Shown here one piece after another: positions 42,540 to 51,947 of a DNA stretch of 64,000 nt; position 1 is the stretch's first letter, and the number at the start of each line of letters is the position of its first letter. The position numbers were made by a program, and so were the translations under genes. The stretch spans positions 1 through 64,000 of the forward strand of contig NZ_FQVL01000012.1 in assembly GCF_900129355.1 (NCBI RefSeq), written 5' to 3'. The notes under the pieces were generated by a model. That model ran no database searches and was not told where the DNA came from. It worked only from the letters and a program-made list of their open reading frames with translations. Source of the DNA: Seinonella peptonophila (lineage in GTDB: Bacteria > Bacillota > Bacilli > Thermoactinomycetales > Thermoactinomycetaceae).

Positions 42540-43944
42540 TTCCCTAATGCGAACAGCTATTAACCGAACAGTTGATCGGACTGTTCTTCGAGCCATTCGT
42601 GATCAATATACCGAAAATGTCATGGAAATGATACCCGCGACAACCAAAGTTGGTGTTACAAACTTACTGGAAATAGCCATGCGTGCAAATCAGGGGACAC
42701 CGCTCTCTCGTCCTTTGGGCAGCCCGATCCATGCATCACCTTGGGATAGGTTATTTTTCAATCCTGTTCATCTTTTTCGTTTTCCAACACAAGATAATGT
42801 ACAAATCCAAACAGCTGTTACGATCGGTAAACGGGCCAAAAGACCGCTTACTGTCTCAATTCCTATTCTGATCGCAGGAATGTCTTTTGGTGGAGCATTA
42901 AGTAAAAAAACAAAAATCGCTTTAGCAAGAGCATCTAGTATTATAGGGACAGCTACGAATACCGGTGAAGCAGGTTTATTAGAAGCAGAGCGTGAGAATG
43001 CACAGCTATTGATCGGACAATATAATCGTGGTGGTTGGCTTAATCAAGCAGATAAATATAAGCGACTCGATGCAATTGAAATCCAATTGGGACAAGGAGC
43101 ACAAGGTTCCGCTCCTCAACGGACAACAGCAAAAAATATCGGTCCAGAGTTTCGCGAAGTATTTACATTAAAAAAGGGAGAAGCAGCCGAAATCAAATCG
43201 AGACTTCCTGGTGTTCATACAAAAGATGACTTTATCCAACTGGTTCACCGTTTACAAGAAGAAGCTGAGGTTCCTGTTGGTTTAAAAATATGTGCATCAC
43301 ATCATCTAGAAAAAGAGTTACAGATTGCGATTGAAGCTGGCGTTGACTTTATCACACTTGATGGAGCAGAGGGTGGTACACATGGAGGAGCACCAACACT
43401 TCAGGATGATGTAGGTCTTCCAACTTTGTTTGCCATTGCACGAGCTGCTGACTACTTCGCGAGTAAAGGAATCACAGATGAAATCAGTCTGATTGCCACA
43501 GGAGGTCTCGTTACACCTGGTCAAATGATGAAAGCACTCGCTCTGGGTGCAGATTGCATTTATATTGGTACTGCTGCACTTATGGCACTTGTTAGTGAGC
43601 AGATGACAAAAACGATACCATTTGAAGCTCCGACAAGTCTAGTTGTGTATGCAGGCAAAATGACAGACCAACTTGACGTTACACAAGCAACGCAAAACTT
43701 AGTTCGTTACTTTAACGCTGTTTTACAGGAAATGGAACTTGTGGCCATCTCATTAGGAAAAACCTCTCTCTCTGATCTTTCCAAAACCGATCTATGTACG
43801 CTTGACCCATTTATTTCCAAAGCAACAGGAATTGAGCTGGGCTATGTAGCACCTGAAAAACAGACCGCTTTTTTTGAAGAGTTTCAACCTGAAATTTATC
43901 AATCAATCGATCCTGTTATATCTGAAGAGACAAGACTTCATTAA
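42523..43944 (+). CDS. FMN-binding glutamate synthase-like protein
   Basis: 473 residues equivalent to the central FMN (synthase) domain of glutamate synthase, without the N-terminal glutaminase domain. Motifs are IPILIAGMSFGGALSKKTK, the QGAQGSAPQ region, DFITLDGAEGGTHGGAPTLQDDVGLPTLFAIA (flavin barrel) and IATGGLVTPGQMMKALALGADCIYIGTAALMAL (phosphate site). Relatives such as B. subtilis YerD are stand-alone and uncharacterised. ATG 42523 fits GGGAG ten bases upstream. Probable operon with two preceding small genes; a terminator follows. Confidence 0.88.
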   Translation: MWKYIDSLMRTAINRTVDRTVLRAIRDQYTENVMEMIPATTKVGVTNLLEIAMRANQGTPLSRPLGSPIHASPWDRLFFNPVHLFRFPTQDNVQIQTAVTIGKRAKRPLTVSIPILIAGMSFGGALSKKTKIALARASSIIGTATNTGEAGLLEAERENAQLLIGQYNRGGWLNQADKYKRLDAIEIQLGQGAQGSAPQRTTAKNIGPEFREVFTLKKGEAAEIKSRLPGVHTKDDFIQLVHRLQEEAEVPVGLKICASHHLEKELQIAIEAGVDFITLDGAEGGTHGGAPTLQDDVGLPTLFAIARAADYFASKGITDEISLIATGGLVTPGQMMKALALGADCIYIGTAALMALVSEQMTKTIPFEAPTSLVVYAGKMTDQLDVTQATQNLVRYFNAVLQEMELVAISLGKTSLSDLSKTDLCTLDPFISKATGIELGYVAPEKQTAFFEEFQPEIYQSIDPVISEETRLH

Positions 43945-43950
43945 AGCGAA

Positions 43951-43972
43951 AAAGCCGGTTTACAGCCGGCTA
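43951..43972. terminator. Shared terminator between convergent genes
   Basis: AGCCGG pairs with CCGGCT around a short loop, with A-rich left and T-rich right flanks, between the glutamate-synthase-like gene and the ankyrin lipoprotein gene. Confidence 0.65.
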
Positions 43973-43974
43973 AT

Positions 43975-45156
43975 TTACTTTTTTATCATATTCTTGCCTT
44001 TTTGAGGTATTGGTTGTTTCATACCCTCTTTTTTCTGCTTCTCGATTGCCTGAGTAATGATTTGTCGCAATTCTGGATCAACAGGTTTATATCCATGTTC
44101 TCCTAATTCCTTTAAGATGTCCTCACCCGCTACATCTTTCATTAATGCATTAGCCCCTACTGTCAAAAGCTTCTTAACTACCTCTTTTCGTCCATATCGA
44201 ACTGCATGGGATAGTGCAGTTTCTCCTTCACGATCTACTTCATTTACATTGACACCTGCTTGGAGCAACGCGTCAACCATTTGCAAACGGTTATTCTCAG
44301 CCGCATACATTAGAGGCGTACCTTGATAATCATTTTTTATATTCAACAACTGTTTATTGACCAGCATTGCTTGAAAAAACGGAAATTGTCCATCTCGAAT
44401 CGCTTGAAAGATTAGTGGTTTTCCATTTGGATCAATGGTTTGTACATCTTTTTGTTTTAGGAAATAGCGAAATAAGTCAATCTCCTGATGATAATAACAC
44501 CAGGCAAGCGGGGTTTGACCATAATCATTTTTCTGTTTTAAATCAGCTTTCGCTTTCACAAGCGTATCAATAACAGACAATTGATGTGTTTCCAATGCAG
44601 CAAAAATCGGTCTACTTCCTTTTAAATCAACTTGGTTGACATTTACTTTTTTGGCAAGAATTTTTTGAATCTGAGTGGAATCGTTCGAACGTATTGCATA
44701 CCACAGAACTGACTGTCCTCGGTTATCCATTAGATCAACTCTAGCTCCTTGCTGAAGGAGCCAAGGAACCAAATCTCTTCCATTACTTTGGTACCGCTGA
44801 GTATCATAGTCGAAATTAGGATTATCTACAGCCATCATTAAAGGCGTCACACCAAACTGATCCTGAAAATTAAGATTAGCACCATGCTGTAATAACAACT
44901 TTGCGATATCTAGATTTCCCATTGAAACCGCCATATGCAATGGGAATTCTCCATCTATATTAGGTTTATTTAAATCAACTTTTGCTTTCAGTAATTGGGA
45001 AACTTTTGGTAAATTATCATCCTTAATCGCTTCAATCACTGCGTCTATTTTTTGCATATTAGGAGATTCTTTCTTTTCAGCCATCAATGAACATCCATTC
45101 AAAATTAAAAAAACAAAACCAAATACAAATAATGATTTCATATATTTACTGATCAA
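43975..45156 (-). CDS. Ankyrin-repeat lipoprotein
   Basis: 393 residues. A lipoprotein signal with lipobox LNGC (Cys22) is followed by about nine ankyrin repeats, recognisable as GEFPLHMAVSMGNLDIAKLLLQHGANLNFQDQFG, GTPLMYAAENNRLQMVDALLQAGVNVNEVDREG and ETALSHAVRYGRKEVVKKLLTVGA. The tail is basic (KQKKEGMKQPIPQKGKNMIKK). It is therefore a protein-protein interaction scaffold anchored outside the cell membrane. The TTG start at 45156 is supported by AGGAGG nine bases upstream. Partners are unknown. Confidence 0.9.
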   Translation of the reverse strand: MISKYMKSLFVFGFVFLILNGCSLMAEKKESPNMQKIDAVIEAIKDDNLPKVSQLLKAKVDLNKPNIDGEFPLHMAVSMGNLDIAKLLLQHGANLNFQDQFGVTPLMMAVDNPNFDYDTQRYQSNGRDLVPWLLQQGARVDLMDNRGQSVLWYAIRSNDSTQIQKILAKKVNVNQVDLKGSRPIFAALETHQLSVIDTLVKAKADLKQKNDYGQTPLAWCYYHQEIDLFRYFLKQKDVQTIDPNGKPLIFQAIRDGQFPFFQAMLVNKQLLNIKNDYQGTPLMYAAENNRLQMVDALLQAGVNVNEVDREGETALSHAVRYGRKEVVKKLLTVGANALMKDVAGEDILKELGEHGYKPVDPELRQIITQAIEKQKKEGMKQPIPQKGKNMIKK

Positions 45157-45240
45157 TGTAAAATCCTCCTAGGTTCTTTATAATAAACAAAGTGACGATT
45201 GACTCTACGGATCCATTGCAGCAATATTTCCTAGAAACGA

Positions 45241-46968
45241 GTGATTGAAGTGATTCGACGTTTTTTTTCTTACTATAAGCCATACCAAGGTTTATTTTGG
45301 CTTAGCTTCATCTGTTCGATCATTGTAGGCGTACTTGAATTAAGTTTTCCCCTCATTGTAAACCAATTTATTGATCACCTATTACCGCAAGGAAATTGGA
45401 AACTTATCTTTTGGGCATGTTTGGGACTACTCGTTGTCTACTTGATCAATTCATTTTTACAATATGTATTTGTATACTGGGGGCATAAATTAGGTATCAA
45501 TATTGAGACAGATATGCGCCAAAAGTTATTTGATCACGTTCAAAAGCTATCCTTTCGTTATTTTGATAACCAAAAGACAGGACAACTCATCTCACGACTA
45601 ACCAATGATCTATTTGAAATCGGCGAACTTGCACATCATGGTCCTGAAGATATCTTTATTGCCATTATGACGTTATTGGGTACTTTTATCATCATGCTTT
45701 ACATCCATGTAAAACTCGCTCTGCTCACCTTTCTGATCATGCCCATTCTTTTGGCTCTCGGTATCTATTTTAATCAACGGATGACCCGAACCTCCAGAAA
45801 GCTATATGAACAAATGGGTTCTTTTCATAATCAAATTGAAAGTACAATTGGTGGAATTCGCGTTGTCAAAGCATTTGGTAATGAAGAACATGAAACAAAA
45901 GAATTCCATACGATCAATCGACGATTTCGGAAAATAAAATTGCAATCCTATCAAATTATTGGGTACAATCTATCGGTTAGTTACTTACTGATGCGTCTGT
46001 CTATTCTCTTTATTTTAGTGAGTGGTACTTGGTTTGTCATTCAGAAAGATATATCATATGGCGGATTTGTTGGTTTTGTTTTATTAACAAATGTCCTTTT
46101 TCGCCCTATTGAAAAGATTAACGCTGTAATTGAAAGTTATCCAAAGGGAATTGCTGGATTTAAACGATATACTGAACTACTTGATACCGAACCTGATATT
46201 GCAGACAAACCTGATGCGATTCCAGTTGAACATTTACAGGGTAACATTCGCTATGAACATGTTTCATTCTCATACTCTGATTCAGCACCTGTCTTACACG
46301 ATTTTAATTTAACCATTCAACCTGGCGAAACGATTGCTTTTGTTGGACCATCGGGAACAGGTAAAACAACAATTTGCAGCCTTCTCCCACGTTTCTATGA
46401 AGTGACTCAGGGAAGGATCACAATCGATAGAATCGATATTCGAGACATGAAACAGACTTCACTACGCCAACAGATTGGCATTGTTCAACAAGATGTTTAT
46501 TTATTTGCTGGTACGATTCGAGAAAATATCAGCTATGGAAGATTACATGCCTCAGATGAAGAAATATGGACCGCGGCTAAACATGCACAATTGACCGATT
46601 TAATCCATTCTTTGCCTGATGGAATCGATACAATTGTTGGTGAACGTGGAGTTAAATTATCCGGTGGGCAAAAACAACGGATTGCAATTGCTCGTGTCTT
46701 TTTGAAAAACCCACCTATCCTCATCTTAGATGAAGCAACTTCAGCCCTCGATACAGCTACAGAAGTTGCGATTCAAGAAGCGCTGAATAAACTTGCTCAA
46801 GGGCGCACAACACTGGTGATCGCTCATCGGTTAGCAACCATCCAAAAAGCAGATCGAATCATTGTCGTTGATCATAATGGGATTATTGAGCAGGGAGCAC
46901 ACGAAGAACTTCTTGCCAAAAAGGGAATGTATCATCAACTCTATCATGCACAATTTCAAATGAATTAG
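45241..46968 (+). CDS. ABC exporter, fused permease-ATPase
   Basis: 575 residues, half-transporter of the MsbA/LmrA/YgaD type that must dimerise. Six membrane helices (FWLSFICSIIVGVLELSFPLIV, to WFVIQKDISYGGFVGFVLLTNVLF) precede the ATPase domain with Walker A VGPSGTGKTTIC, Q-loop GIVQQDVYLFAGTIRENISYG, signature LSGGQKQRIAIAR, Walker B PILILDEATSALD and the switch His in VIAHRL. Substrate unknown. The start is GTG 45241 or GTG 45250; neither has a good ribosome site. Confidence 0.93.
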   Translation: MIEVIRRFFSYYKPYQGLFWLSFICSIIVGVLELSFPLIVNQFIDHLLPQGNWKLIFWACLGLLVVYLINSFLQYVFVYWGHKLGINIETDMRQKLFDHVQKLSFRYFDNQKTGQLISRLTNDLFEIGELAHHGPEDIFIAIMTLLGTFIIMLYIHVKLALLTFLIMPILLALGIYFNQRMTRTSRKLYEQMGSFHNQIESTIGGIRVVKAFGNEEHETKEFHTINRRFRKIKLQSYQIIGYNLSVSYLLMRLSILFILVSGTWFVIQKDISYGGFVGFVLLTNVLFRPIEKINAVIESYPKGIAGFKRYTELLDTEPDIADKPDAIPVEHLQGNIRYEHVSFSYSDSAPVLHDFNLTIQPGETIAFVGPSGTGKTTICSLLPRFYEVTQGRITIDRIDIRDMKQTSLRQQIGIVQQDVYLFAGTIRENISYGRLHASDEEIWTAAKHAQLTDLIHSLPDGIDTIVGERGVKLSGGQKQRIAIARVFLKNPPILILDEATSALDTATEVAIQEALNKLAQGRTTLVIAHRLATIQKADRIIVVDHNGIIEQGAHEELLAKKGMYHQLYHAQFQMN

Positions 46969-46975
46969 TTAAATC

Positions 46976-47018
46976 GACTCTTACTCATTTATTATGATCA
47001 ATGAGTAAGAGTCTTTAA
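46976..47018 (+). terminator. Terminator of the ABC exporter gene
   Basis: GACTCTTACTCAT pairs perfectly with ATGAGTAAGAGTC, followed by TTT. Confidence 0.85.
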
Positions 47019-47087
47019 AATTTAACTTTGGTTCTCGCAAAATCCAGAAAAATCTGTTAATATAGGTAAAAAAAGGTCGTGTCTGCT

Positions 47088-47852
47088 ATGAATTGGTATA
47101 CACCATCGTCATTTGTAGGATTGCATGGAAACGATGTACATCTTTGGTGGATTGACGTAGAACGATTCCTACATCAACGATCTAGCTTATTTCATCTATT
47201 ATCTACAATGGAACAAGAACAAGCTAGAAGATTTGTCTTTACTGATGATCAGAATCGATATATTGTGATCCACGGTATTTGTCGGTTAATCCTTAGCCGC
47301 TATATGAATTGTTTCCCACAATCCATTCGATATGGAACCGAGCAAAATGGAAAGCCGATTCTAATCCAAGCTGAAGAACCAACGATTCATTTTAATTTAA
47401 GTCATTCAGCCACAAAAGCAGTCATTGCACTTTCCTTTAGCCAAGTAGGAATTGATGTTGAAAAAATGAAAGAAAATATTCCATTAGACGAGCTTGTGCC
47501 ACACTTTATGTCCATGAAAGAACGGGAAGAATTTTACTGGTTACCACGTACAGTAAAGACCGCTGCATTCTATCGCTGTTGGACCCGTAAAGAAGCATAT
47601 GTGAAGGCAATTGGACATGGATTATCTTATCCAATCAAAGAAATAGATGTTTCTATTGCTTTAAAACCCATTTTGCGCGATCGGGTAATTCCGAAAAATG
47701 AACAGATGTGGCAGATTGTGAACATTCCACAAGTGGATGAATATATGGTGTCACTTGTTACAAAAAGGCAATCGATTAGTCCTTCCCTTCTACGTTATAC
47801 TGATGCACTCTTTCCTTTTCCTCCAAAACAAAGAGCCAACCCGCTTCGTTAG
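47088..47852 (+). CDS. Sfp-type 4'-phosphopantetheinyl transferase
   Basis: 254 residues. It transfers phosphopantetheine from CoA to a carrier-protein serine. Signature residues are NGKPILIQ...IHFNLSHSATKAVIALS, VGIDVEKMKE (Mg-binding Asp and Glu) and FYRCWTRKEAYVKAIGHGL. Sfp-type enzymes usually serve NRPS/PKS carrier proteins, but no such genes occur in the window. ATG 47088 follows AAAAGG by about nine bases; GTG 47079 is too close. A hairpin with T-run overlaps its 3' end. Confidence 0.92.
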   Translation: MNWYTPSSFVGLHGNDVHLWWIDVERFLHQRSSLFHLLSTMEQEQARRFVFTDDQNRYIVIHGICRLILSRYMNCFPQSIRYGTEQNGKPILIQAEEPTIHFNLSHSATKAVIALSFSQVGIDVEKMKENIPLDELVPHFMSMKEREEFYWLPRTVKTAAFYRCWTRKEAYVKAIGHGLSYPIKEIDVSIALKPILRDRVIPKNEQMWQIVNIPQVDEYMVSLVTKRQSISPSLLRYTDALFPFPPKQRANPLR

Positions 47853-47865
47853 GGATTGGCTTTTT
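47834..47865 (+). terminator. Terminator of the phosphopantetheinyl transferase gene
   Basis: AGCCAAcCC pairs with GGgaTTGGCT around GCTTCGTTA and ends in T5, overlapping the last codons of the gene. Confidence 0.75.
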
Positions 47866-47869
47866 CCTA

Positions 47870-48916
47870 TTAACCGCCTATAGTGGGATGCTGAATCAAT
47901 GTACTCGTCACAAACATCATGATACCTAGGACAGCAGCAAGACCCAAATAAGCAATTCCATAGATCCATCTTTTTTTCAAGGGAACCTGATAATAAAATT
48001 TATCCTGTGTTAATCGCTGTTCGGGAATAACAGTCAATTTTAAAACCATATTGATGTTAGGATTTTCTACAGTTGGATGCGTTGTACGAATCAATTCAAC
48101 CCCCATCACCCCATGATTCATCCCTTCAAGCCGATATATCGTACCAATCCCAGGATACTTTACCTGAAGGATATGAAGCTTTGTATGAAGATCACAATAA
48201 TAGTCATAATTTAGTGTGCGTCGATGCGTTTCGCCAGGAATTAAAACACCTTCCTGCTCAAACAGATCAGCAGATACATCAACATCGATTTCAACATCGA
48301 CTGTTTTATTCTCTTGACGTAGTCGTGTCCAGAGATCATATACAAAAAACAGATAAACAATCGCTAATATCCAACTTTGCAGATAAAAAATTAAGATCAG
48401 CCCTAGTATTAAACCAAGTCCCCACAACCAACGTGTTACTGCGACTACAATTCTTCCACCATCTAACGGATGAATCGGGATCAGGTTAAATAGATTCAGT
48501 GCAAAACCAATCAAAGCAATTGCATAAAATAGATCATTTTGTAACCAGTACCCAAGCGCAAAAGAACTAAGCGCTCCAATTGTTCCAAGCAAAGGGCCCC
48601 CATATGCAATATATGCTTCTGTTTCAGCATCCTGAGGATTCTTTTTTAACATGATCAATGCCCCTACAAATGGAATAAATGCTGGAGCAGACGCAGGCAA
48701 TCCTTTTTGCTTTGCAGCAAGGACATGCCCCATTTCATGAATAAAAATCATTAACACTAAGCCAATGGAAAATTGCCAAGAATAGAGCATCGCATAAGCC
48801 CAAACCGAAAGACCCATTGTCAACAACGTTCCACCAAATTTACCAAATTTAAGTAAGGGCAAAATGGTTTTTCCAAAGCTAAGTATAATCGCTCCAATAC
48901 CGACCAACCAATTCAC
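47870..48916 (-). CDS. Site-2 protease family membrane metalloprotease (M50)
   Basis: 348 residues. The membrane zinc site HEMGH (in LVLMIFIHEMGHVLAAKQKGL) and the third ligand NLFNLIPIHPLDGGRIVVA are both present. A cytosolic/extracellular beta domain follows (about 215-310), with a final membrane helix (IAYLGLAAVLGIMMFVTSTLI). This layout differs from SpoIVFB, which carries a CBS domain. It cleaves membrane-embedded substrates, unknown here. GTG start, no strong ribosome site. Upstream, about 49,000, is AT-rich with no gene. Confidence 0.9.
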   Translation of the reverse strand: MNWLVGIGAIILSFGKTILPLLKFGKFGGTLLTMGLSVWAYAMLYSWQFSIGLVLMIFIHEMGHVLAAKQKGLPASAPAFIPFVGALIMLKKNPQDAETEAYIAYGGPLLGTIGALSSFALGYWLQNDLFYAIALIGFALNLFNLIPIHPLDGGRIVVAVTRWLWGLGLILGLILIFYLQSWILAIVYLFFVYDLWTRLRQENKTVDVEIDVDVSADLFEQEGVLIPGETHRRTLNYDYYCDLHTKLHILQVKYPGIGTIYRLEGMNHGVMGVELIRTTHPTVENPNINMVLKLTVIPEQRLTQDKFYYQVPLKKRWIYGIAYLGLAAVLGIMMFVTSTLIQHPTIGG

Positions 48917-49075
48917 AATGCGACTTCTAGGTTTTACTGGTTCATTATTTGATTCTATTTTTAATCACCCTTATAACGATAATCAAAGCTACCCCATCAT
49001 TTTATCATTATTTTTTTAAAAACGATATTAATGACTCTGTTGAATAATCCATCCTTTTTTCGTAGTGGGAGCAAC

Positions 49076-50506
49076 TTAATCAATATTTGATTTGCAAATG
49101 TCCTTTGCAATCTTATCCAGTTTATGAAATGTTAGTTCTATTTCTTCCCTTGTAACACGAGGGTTAATTGGACAAAGTCGCAGCACTCTTTGACATTTGA
49201 GTGTAGTTGTTCTAATCATTGCCCATCCACTCTCAATTATCCTCTGTGAAATTTGTTTATTTATATGGTTAATCGCTGCTTCTGTCATTCCTTGTGGGAC
49301 ATAGCGAAAGTTTATAATGCAAGTATAAGCCGGCGACACGATTTCCCATTGAGGCATATTGTCAACGATTTGCTGACAATACCTTGCCATATTCACTCCA
49401 TGTTGAACAGCTTCTTTAAAAGCATTTAATCCAAACACTTGAAAAGAAAACCATACTTTTAACGCTCGAAAAGGTCTAGATAATTCGGGTCCATAATTAT
49501 AAAAATTAATCTCACGACCTTTCGTCTTACTGTCATCCAAATATTCAGGTAACAATTGAAAAGTTTTTTCAAGTTGAGTAATATTTTTAACAAGCAAGCC
49601 ACCAATTCCATATGGTTGAAACCACCATTTATGAGGATCAAAAGTTATGGAATCCACCTGACCTATCGATTTGAGTCTATGTTTGATTCGATCATCTAAT
49701 ATAGTTGCTGCACCAATAGCTCCATCTACATGTAACCAAAGGTCGTAATATTTAGATATTTGTAATAAATCGCATATCGGATCAATTGAACCTGTGTTTG
49801 TACTTCCAACATTACCAACAATTAAAAAAGGCTTCATTCCATCTTTTTTATCCTTCTCTATCATCTGAACTAAGTGTTCCAAATTAATCTCAAATTGATG
49901 ATCAGATCGAATAATCCGAATTTGCCTTTCCTGAAATCCCAGCATCCGTAATGCGCGAAAAACAGATGAATGCGTTTGATCTGAATAGTAAATTGTTCCA
50001 TGCTTCTCTTCATTACTTAATTTAATCTCTTTTGCTAAAAAGCTTGCAGTTAAATTAGCCATTGATCCACCAGATAAAAACAATCCTCCAGCCGTAATAG
50101 GCATTCCAAAAATCTGTCTAAACCAGTCTATGGTTATCTTTTCGATCTGTGCTGCACCAGCGGACTCATGCCATGCTCCATTAAAAATGTTATACCCTTT
50201 TGCTAGTAAATCTGCTACCACTCCTATAAAATTGCTAGGGCTAGGTACAAATGCAAAAAAACGAGGATGACTAGAAAAAGTTATATGATTCAAAACATTT
50301 TTATTTAATTGATCTAGTACGATTTCATAATTTGAACCCTCATATGGGATAGACTCTTCAAGAAGCAATTGAAGTTGTTCAGGTGACGAACTATTAAATA
50401 CTGATTTATTAGGGAGTTGTGAGTAATGTTCTACTAATTGATCAATAATTTGATATCCCAATTTTCTCATTTCTCTCTTATCGAGCTGTAATGGATTTTG
50501 TTCCAT
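49076..50506 (-). CDS. PLP-dependent group II decarboxylase (aromatic amino acid decarboxylase-like)
   Basis: 476 residues. The PLP lysine lies in DSITFDPHKWWFQPYGIGGLL; HVDGAIGAA holds the Asp that contacts the pyridine ring; FLSGGSMANLTAS binds phosphate. NFIGVVADLLAKGYNIFNGAWHESAGAAQIE is typical of the DDC/tyrosine-decarboxylase group. It removes CO2 from an aromatic or related amino acid; the substrate is not predictable. ATG 50506 fits GGAGGT eight bases upstream. Monocistronic. Confidence 0.88.
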   Translation of the reverse strand: MEQNPLQLDKREMRKLGYQIIDQLVEHYSQLPNKSVFNSSSPEQLQLLLEESIPYEGSNYEIVLDQLNKNVLNHITFSSHPRFFAFVPSPSNFIGVVADLLAKGYNIFNGAWHESAGAAQIEKITIDWFRQIFGMPITAGGLFLSGGSMANLTASFLAKEIKLSNEEKHGTIYYSDQTHSSVFRALRMLGFQERQIRIIRSDHQFEINLEHLVQMIEKDKKDGMKPFLIVGNVGSTNTGSIDPICDLLQISKYYDLWLHVDGAIGAATILDDRIKHRLKSIGQVDSITFDPHKWWFQPYGIGGLLVKNITQLEKTFQLLPEYLDDSKTKGREINFYNYGPELSRPFRALKVWFSFQVFGLNAFKEAVQHGVNMARYCQQIVDNMPQWEIVSPAYTCIINFRYVPQGMTEAAINHINKQISQRIIESGWAMIRTTTLKCQRVLRLCPINPRVTREEIELTFHKLDKIAKDICKSNID

Positions 50507-50530
50507 TGCAAGACCTCCAGTATTAACCAT

Positions 50531-50877
50531 TATTTATTATTTAAATGAATAAACCATAAAGAGTCAGATCAATCACGAAATCATTTCATTTAGAAAAAAT
50601 TCCATATAAAATATAATACAGGAAAACACCAACATGATCGAACGATCAAAGCAGAGCTCTGTTTATTTTATATGAAAACTATGAATAAATCCATATTTCA
50701 AATAATAAATCAGAATCCAAAGAACGCCTTGAGTTATGAAGAAAAACTCAAAGCGTTTTCTTATCTACAATCCACCACTTCTTCCAATTATACGGCGTGG
50801 AGATTCAGGTCGATTTGAACTTTTTGGTTAGAATCTGCCCAATATACCAGAATTTTGTTCGTCTCTGCAAAAAAAGT
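50531..50877. other. Intergenic region with a hairpin
   Basis: AACGCcTTGAG pairs with CTCAAaGCGTT (about 50724-50757), a possible terminator. It may serve the ArsR/SRPBCC operon reading leftward. No gene is seen. Confidence 0.45.
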
Positions 50878-51363
50878 CTAGCTTTCAACCTTTTGAAGTA
50901 CACGCTGATAATTCTCATACCATGTTTTCCATTTATCTTTTGGGAAGTCTATAAATTGACCTTCTAATAAATTACTAAACATATCTAAGCATGCATGCCA
51001 TCCAGCTAGATCTTTAGAAGTATGGTCACTTAGAGTAGGAATAAATTCTTTTAATACTAATAAACAACCATCATCTTTTGGATATAGTTCAAACCGAACC
51101 CATCCCTCGCCCCATTCATACTGGATGTATGAATGTTCTTTGTAATCCATGATCATGATATCAAAAGAGTTCCCCGACCCATCATTAAAATTGAATTTGA
51201 TCGTTCCCCCTTTTTGAAGATCCACAACTTGAAGGTTGGACATCCATTTTTCCAATTTATCATTTTCCGTTAACGAAGCCCAAACCTTACCAATTGAATG
51301 GTTTAGCTGTCTTTTATATGTCGCTATATAGCCATCCTTCACCTTTTTTACAACTGCCAGCAT
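50878..51363 (-). CDS. SRPBCC/AHSA1 domain protein
   Basis: 161 residues of the Aha1-C-terminal-like START fold: VWASLTENDKLEKWMSNLQ, KGGTIKFNFNDGSGNSF, YIQYEWGEGWVRFELYPKDDGCLLVLKEF and DLAGWHACLDMFSNLLEGQ (the conserved GWHxCLD). These proteins bind small hydrophobic ligands, or resemble the Hsp90 activator. They are often encoded behind an ArsR regulator, as here (two bases apart). Confidence 0.9.
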   Translation of the reverse strand: MLAVVKKVKDGYIATYKRQLNHSIGKVWASLTENDKLEKWMSNLQVVDLQKGGTIKFNFNDGSGNSFDIMIMDYKEHSYIQYEWGEGWVRFELYPKDDGCLLVLKEFIPTLSDHTSKDLAGWHACLDMFSNLLEGQFIDFPKDKWKTWYENYQRVLQKVES

Positions 51364-51365
51364 TA

Positions 51366-51689
51366 TTACTCCTCCTCATCTAATAATTGTTCTAAGGAAT
51401 CTAATTTGTTTGACCAATATTTCCGATAAGGTTTTAACCAGTTATCAATTTCAGCAAGTGGCTTTGCATTCAAATGATAAATATGTTTTTGAGAATCCTT
51501 ATCAATAAAAACTAACCCTATTTCCTTTAATTTTCGGAGATGTTTTGACACCCCCGGTTGACTTAATTGCGTTAACTCAACTAGTTCTCCGACTGACATG
51601 GGTCGCACTCTAAGGAGGTCTATCATTTTTCTGCGATTTTTCTCAGCAATAACGTCAAATAAATTTGTGGTGTATTTTTCCTTATCCAT
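51366..51689 (-). CDS. ArsR family regulator
   Basis: 107 residues. HTH: RRKMIDLLRVRPMSVGELVELTQLSQPGVSKHLRKLKEIGLV, then wing and dimer helix (DSQKHIYHLNAKPLAEIDNWLKPYRKYW, typical for the ArsR partner of SRPBCC genes). No metal-binding cysteines, so it probably senses something other than metals. A perfect inverted repeat lies just upstream (51712-51731). Confidence 0.9.
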   Translation of the reverse strand: MDKEKYTTNLFDVIAEKNRRKMIDLLRVRPMSVGELVELTQLSQPGVSKHLRKLKEIGLVFIDKDSQKHIYHLNAKPLAEIDNWLKPYRKYWSNKLDSLEQLLDEEE

Positions 51690-51711
51690 ATGTCACATTC
51701 CTATGCTCATT

Positions 51712-51731
51712 ATATAACTGTTTAGTTATAT
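51712..51731. promoter_or_regulatory. ArsR operator candidate
   Basis: ATATAACT (51712-51719) and AGTTATAT (51724-51731) form a perfect 8+8 inverted repeat around GTTT, 23 bases upstream of the ArsR start. Confidence 0.65.
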
Positions 51732-51947
51732 TACCAAATGGAAATGAATAAGTCAAATCCAATAGCAAAATAATCTGATAAGATCATCTAAATAAGACAT
51801 TTCTTTCGTTAATCAAAATATCAACTGACTAAACAAATGATACGATACTCCATGAGTTTGTCACCTATCGCCGCTTTTTTGCTTATGTTACCTAAAAGAT
51901 CATATTCATCATATATGATAAAAAGTTGCTTATGGGAGGAGAGAATG

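Noticed and set aside
47079..47852. Phosphopantetheinyl transferase as a sign of a nearby NRPS/PKS cluster.
   Set aside because: No condensation, adenylation-carrier or ketosynthase domains occur in the window; the lone acyl-CoA synthetase and decarboxylase are not linked to it.
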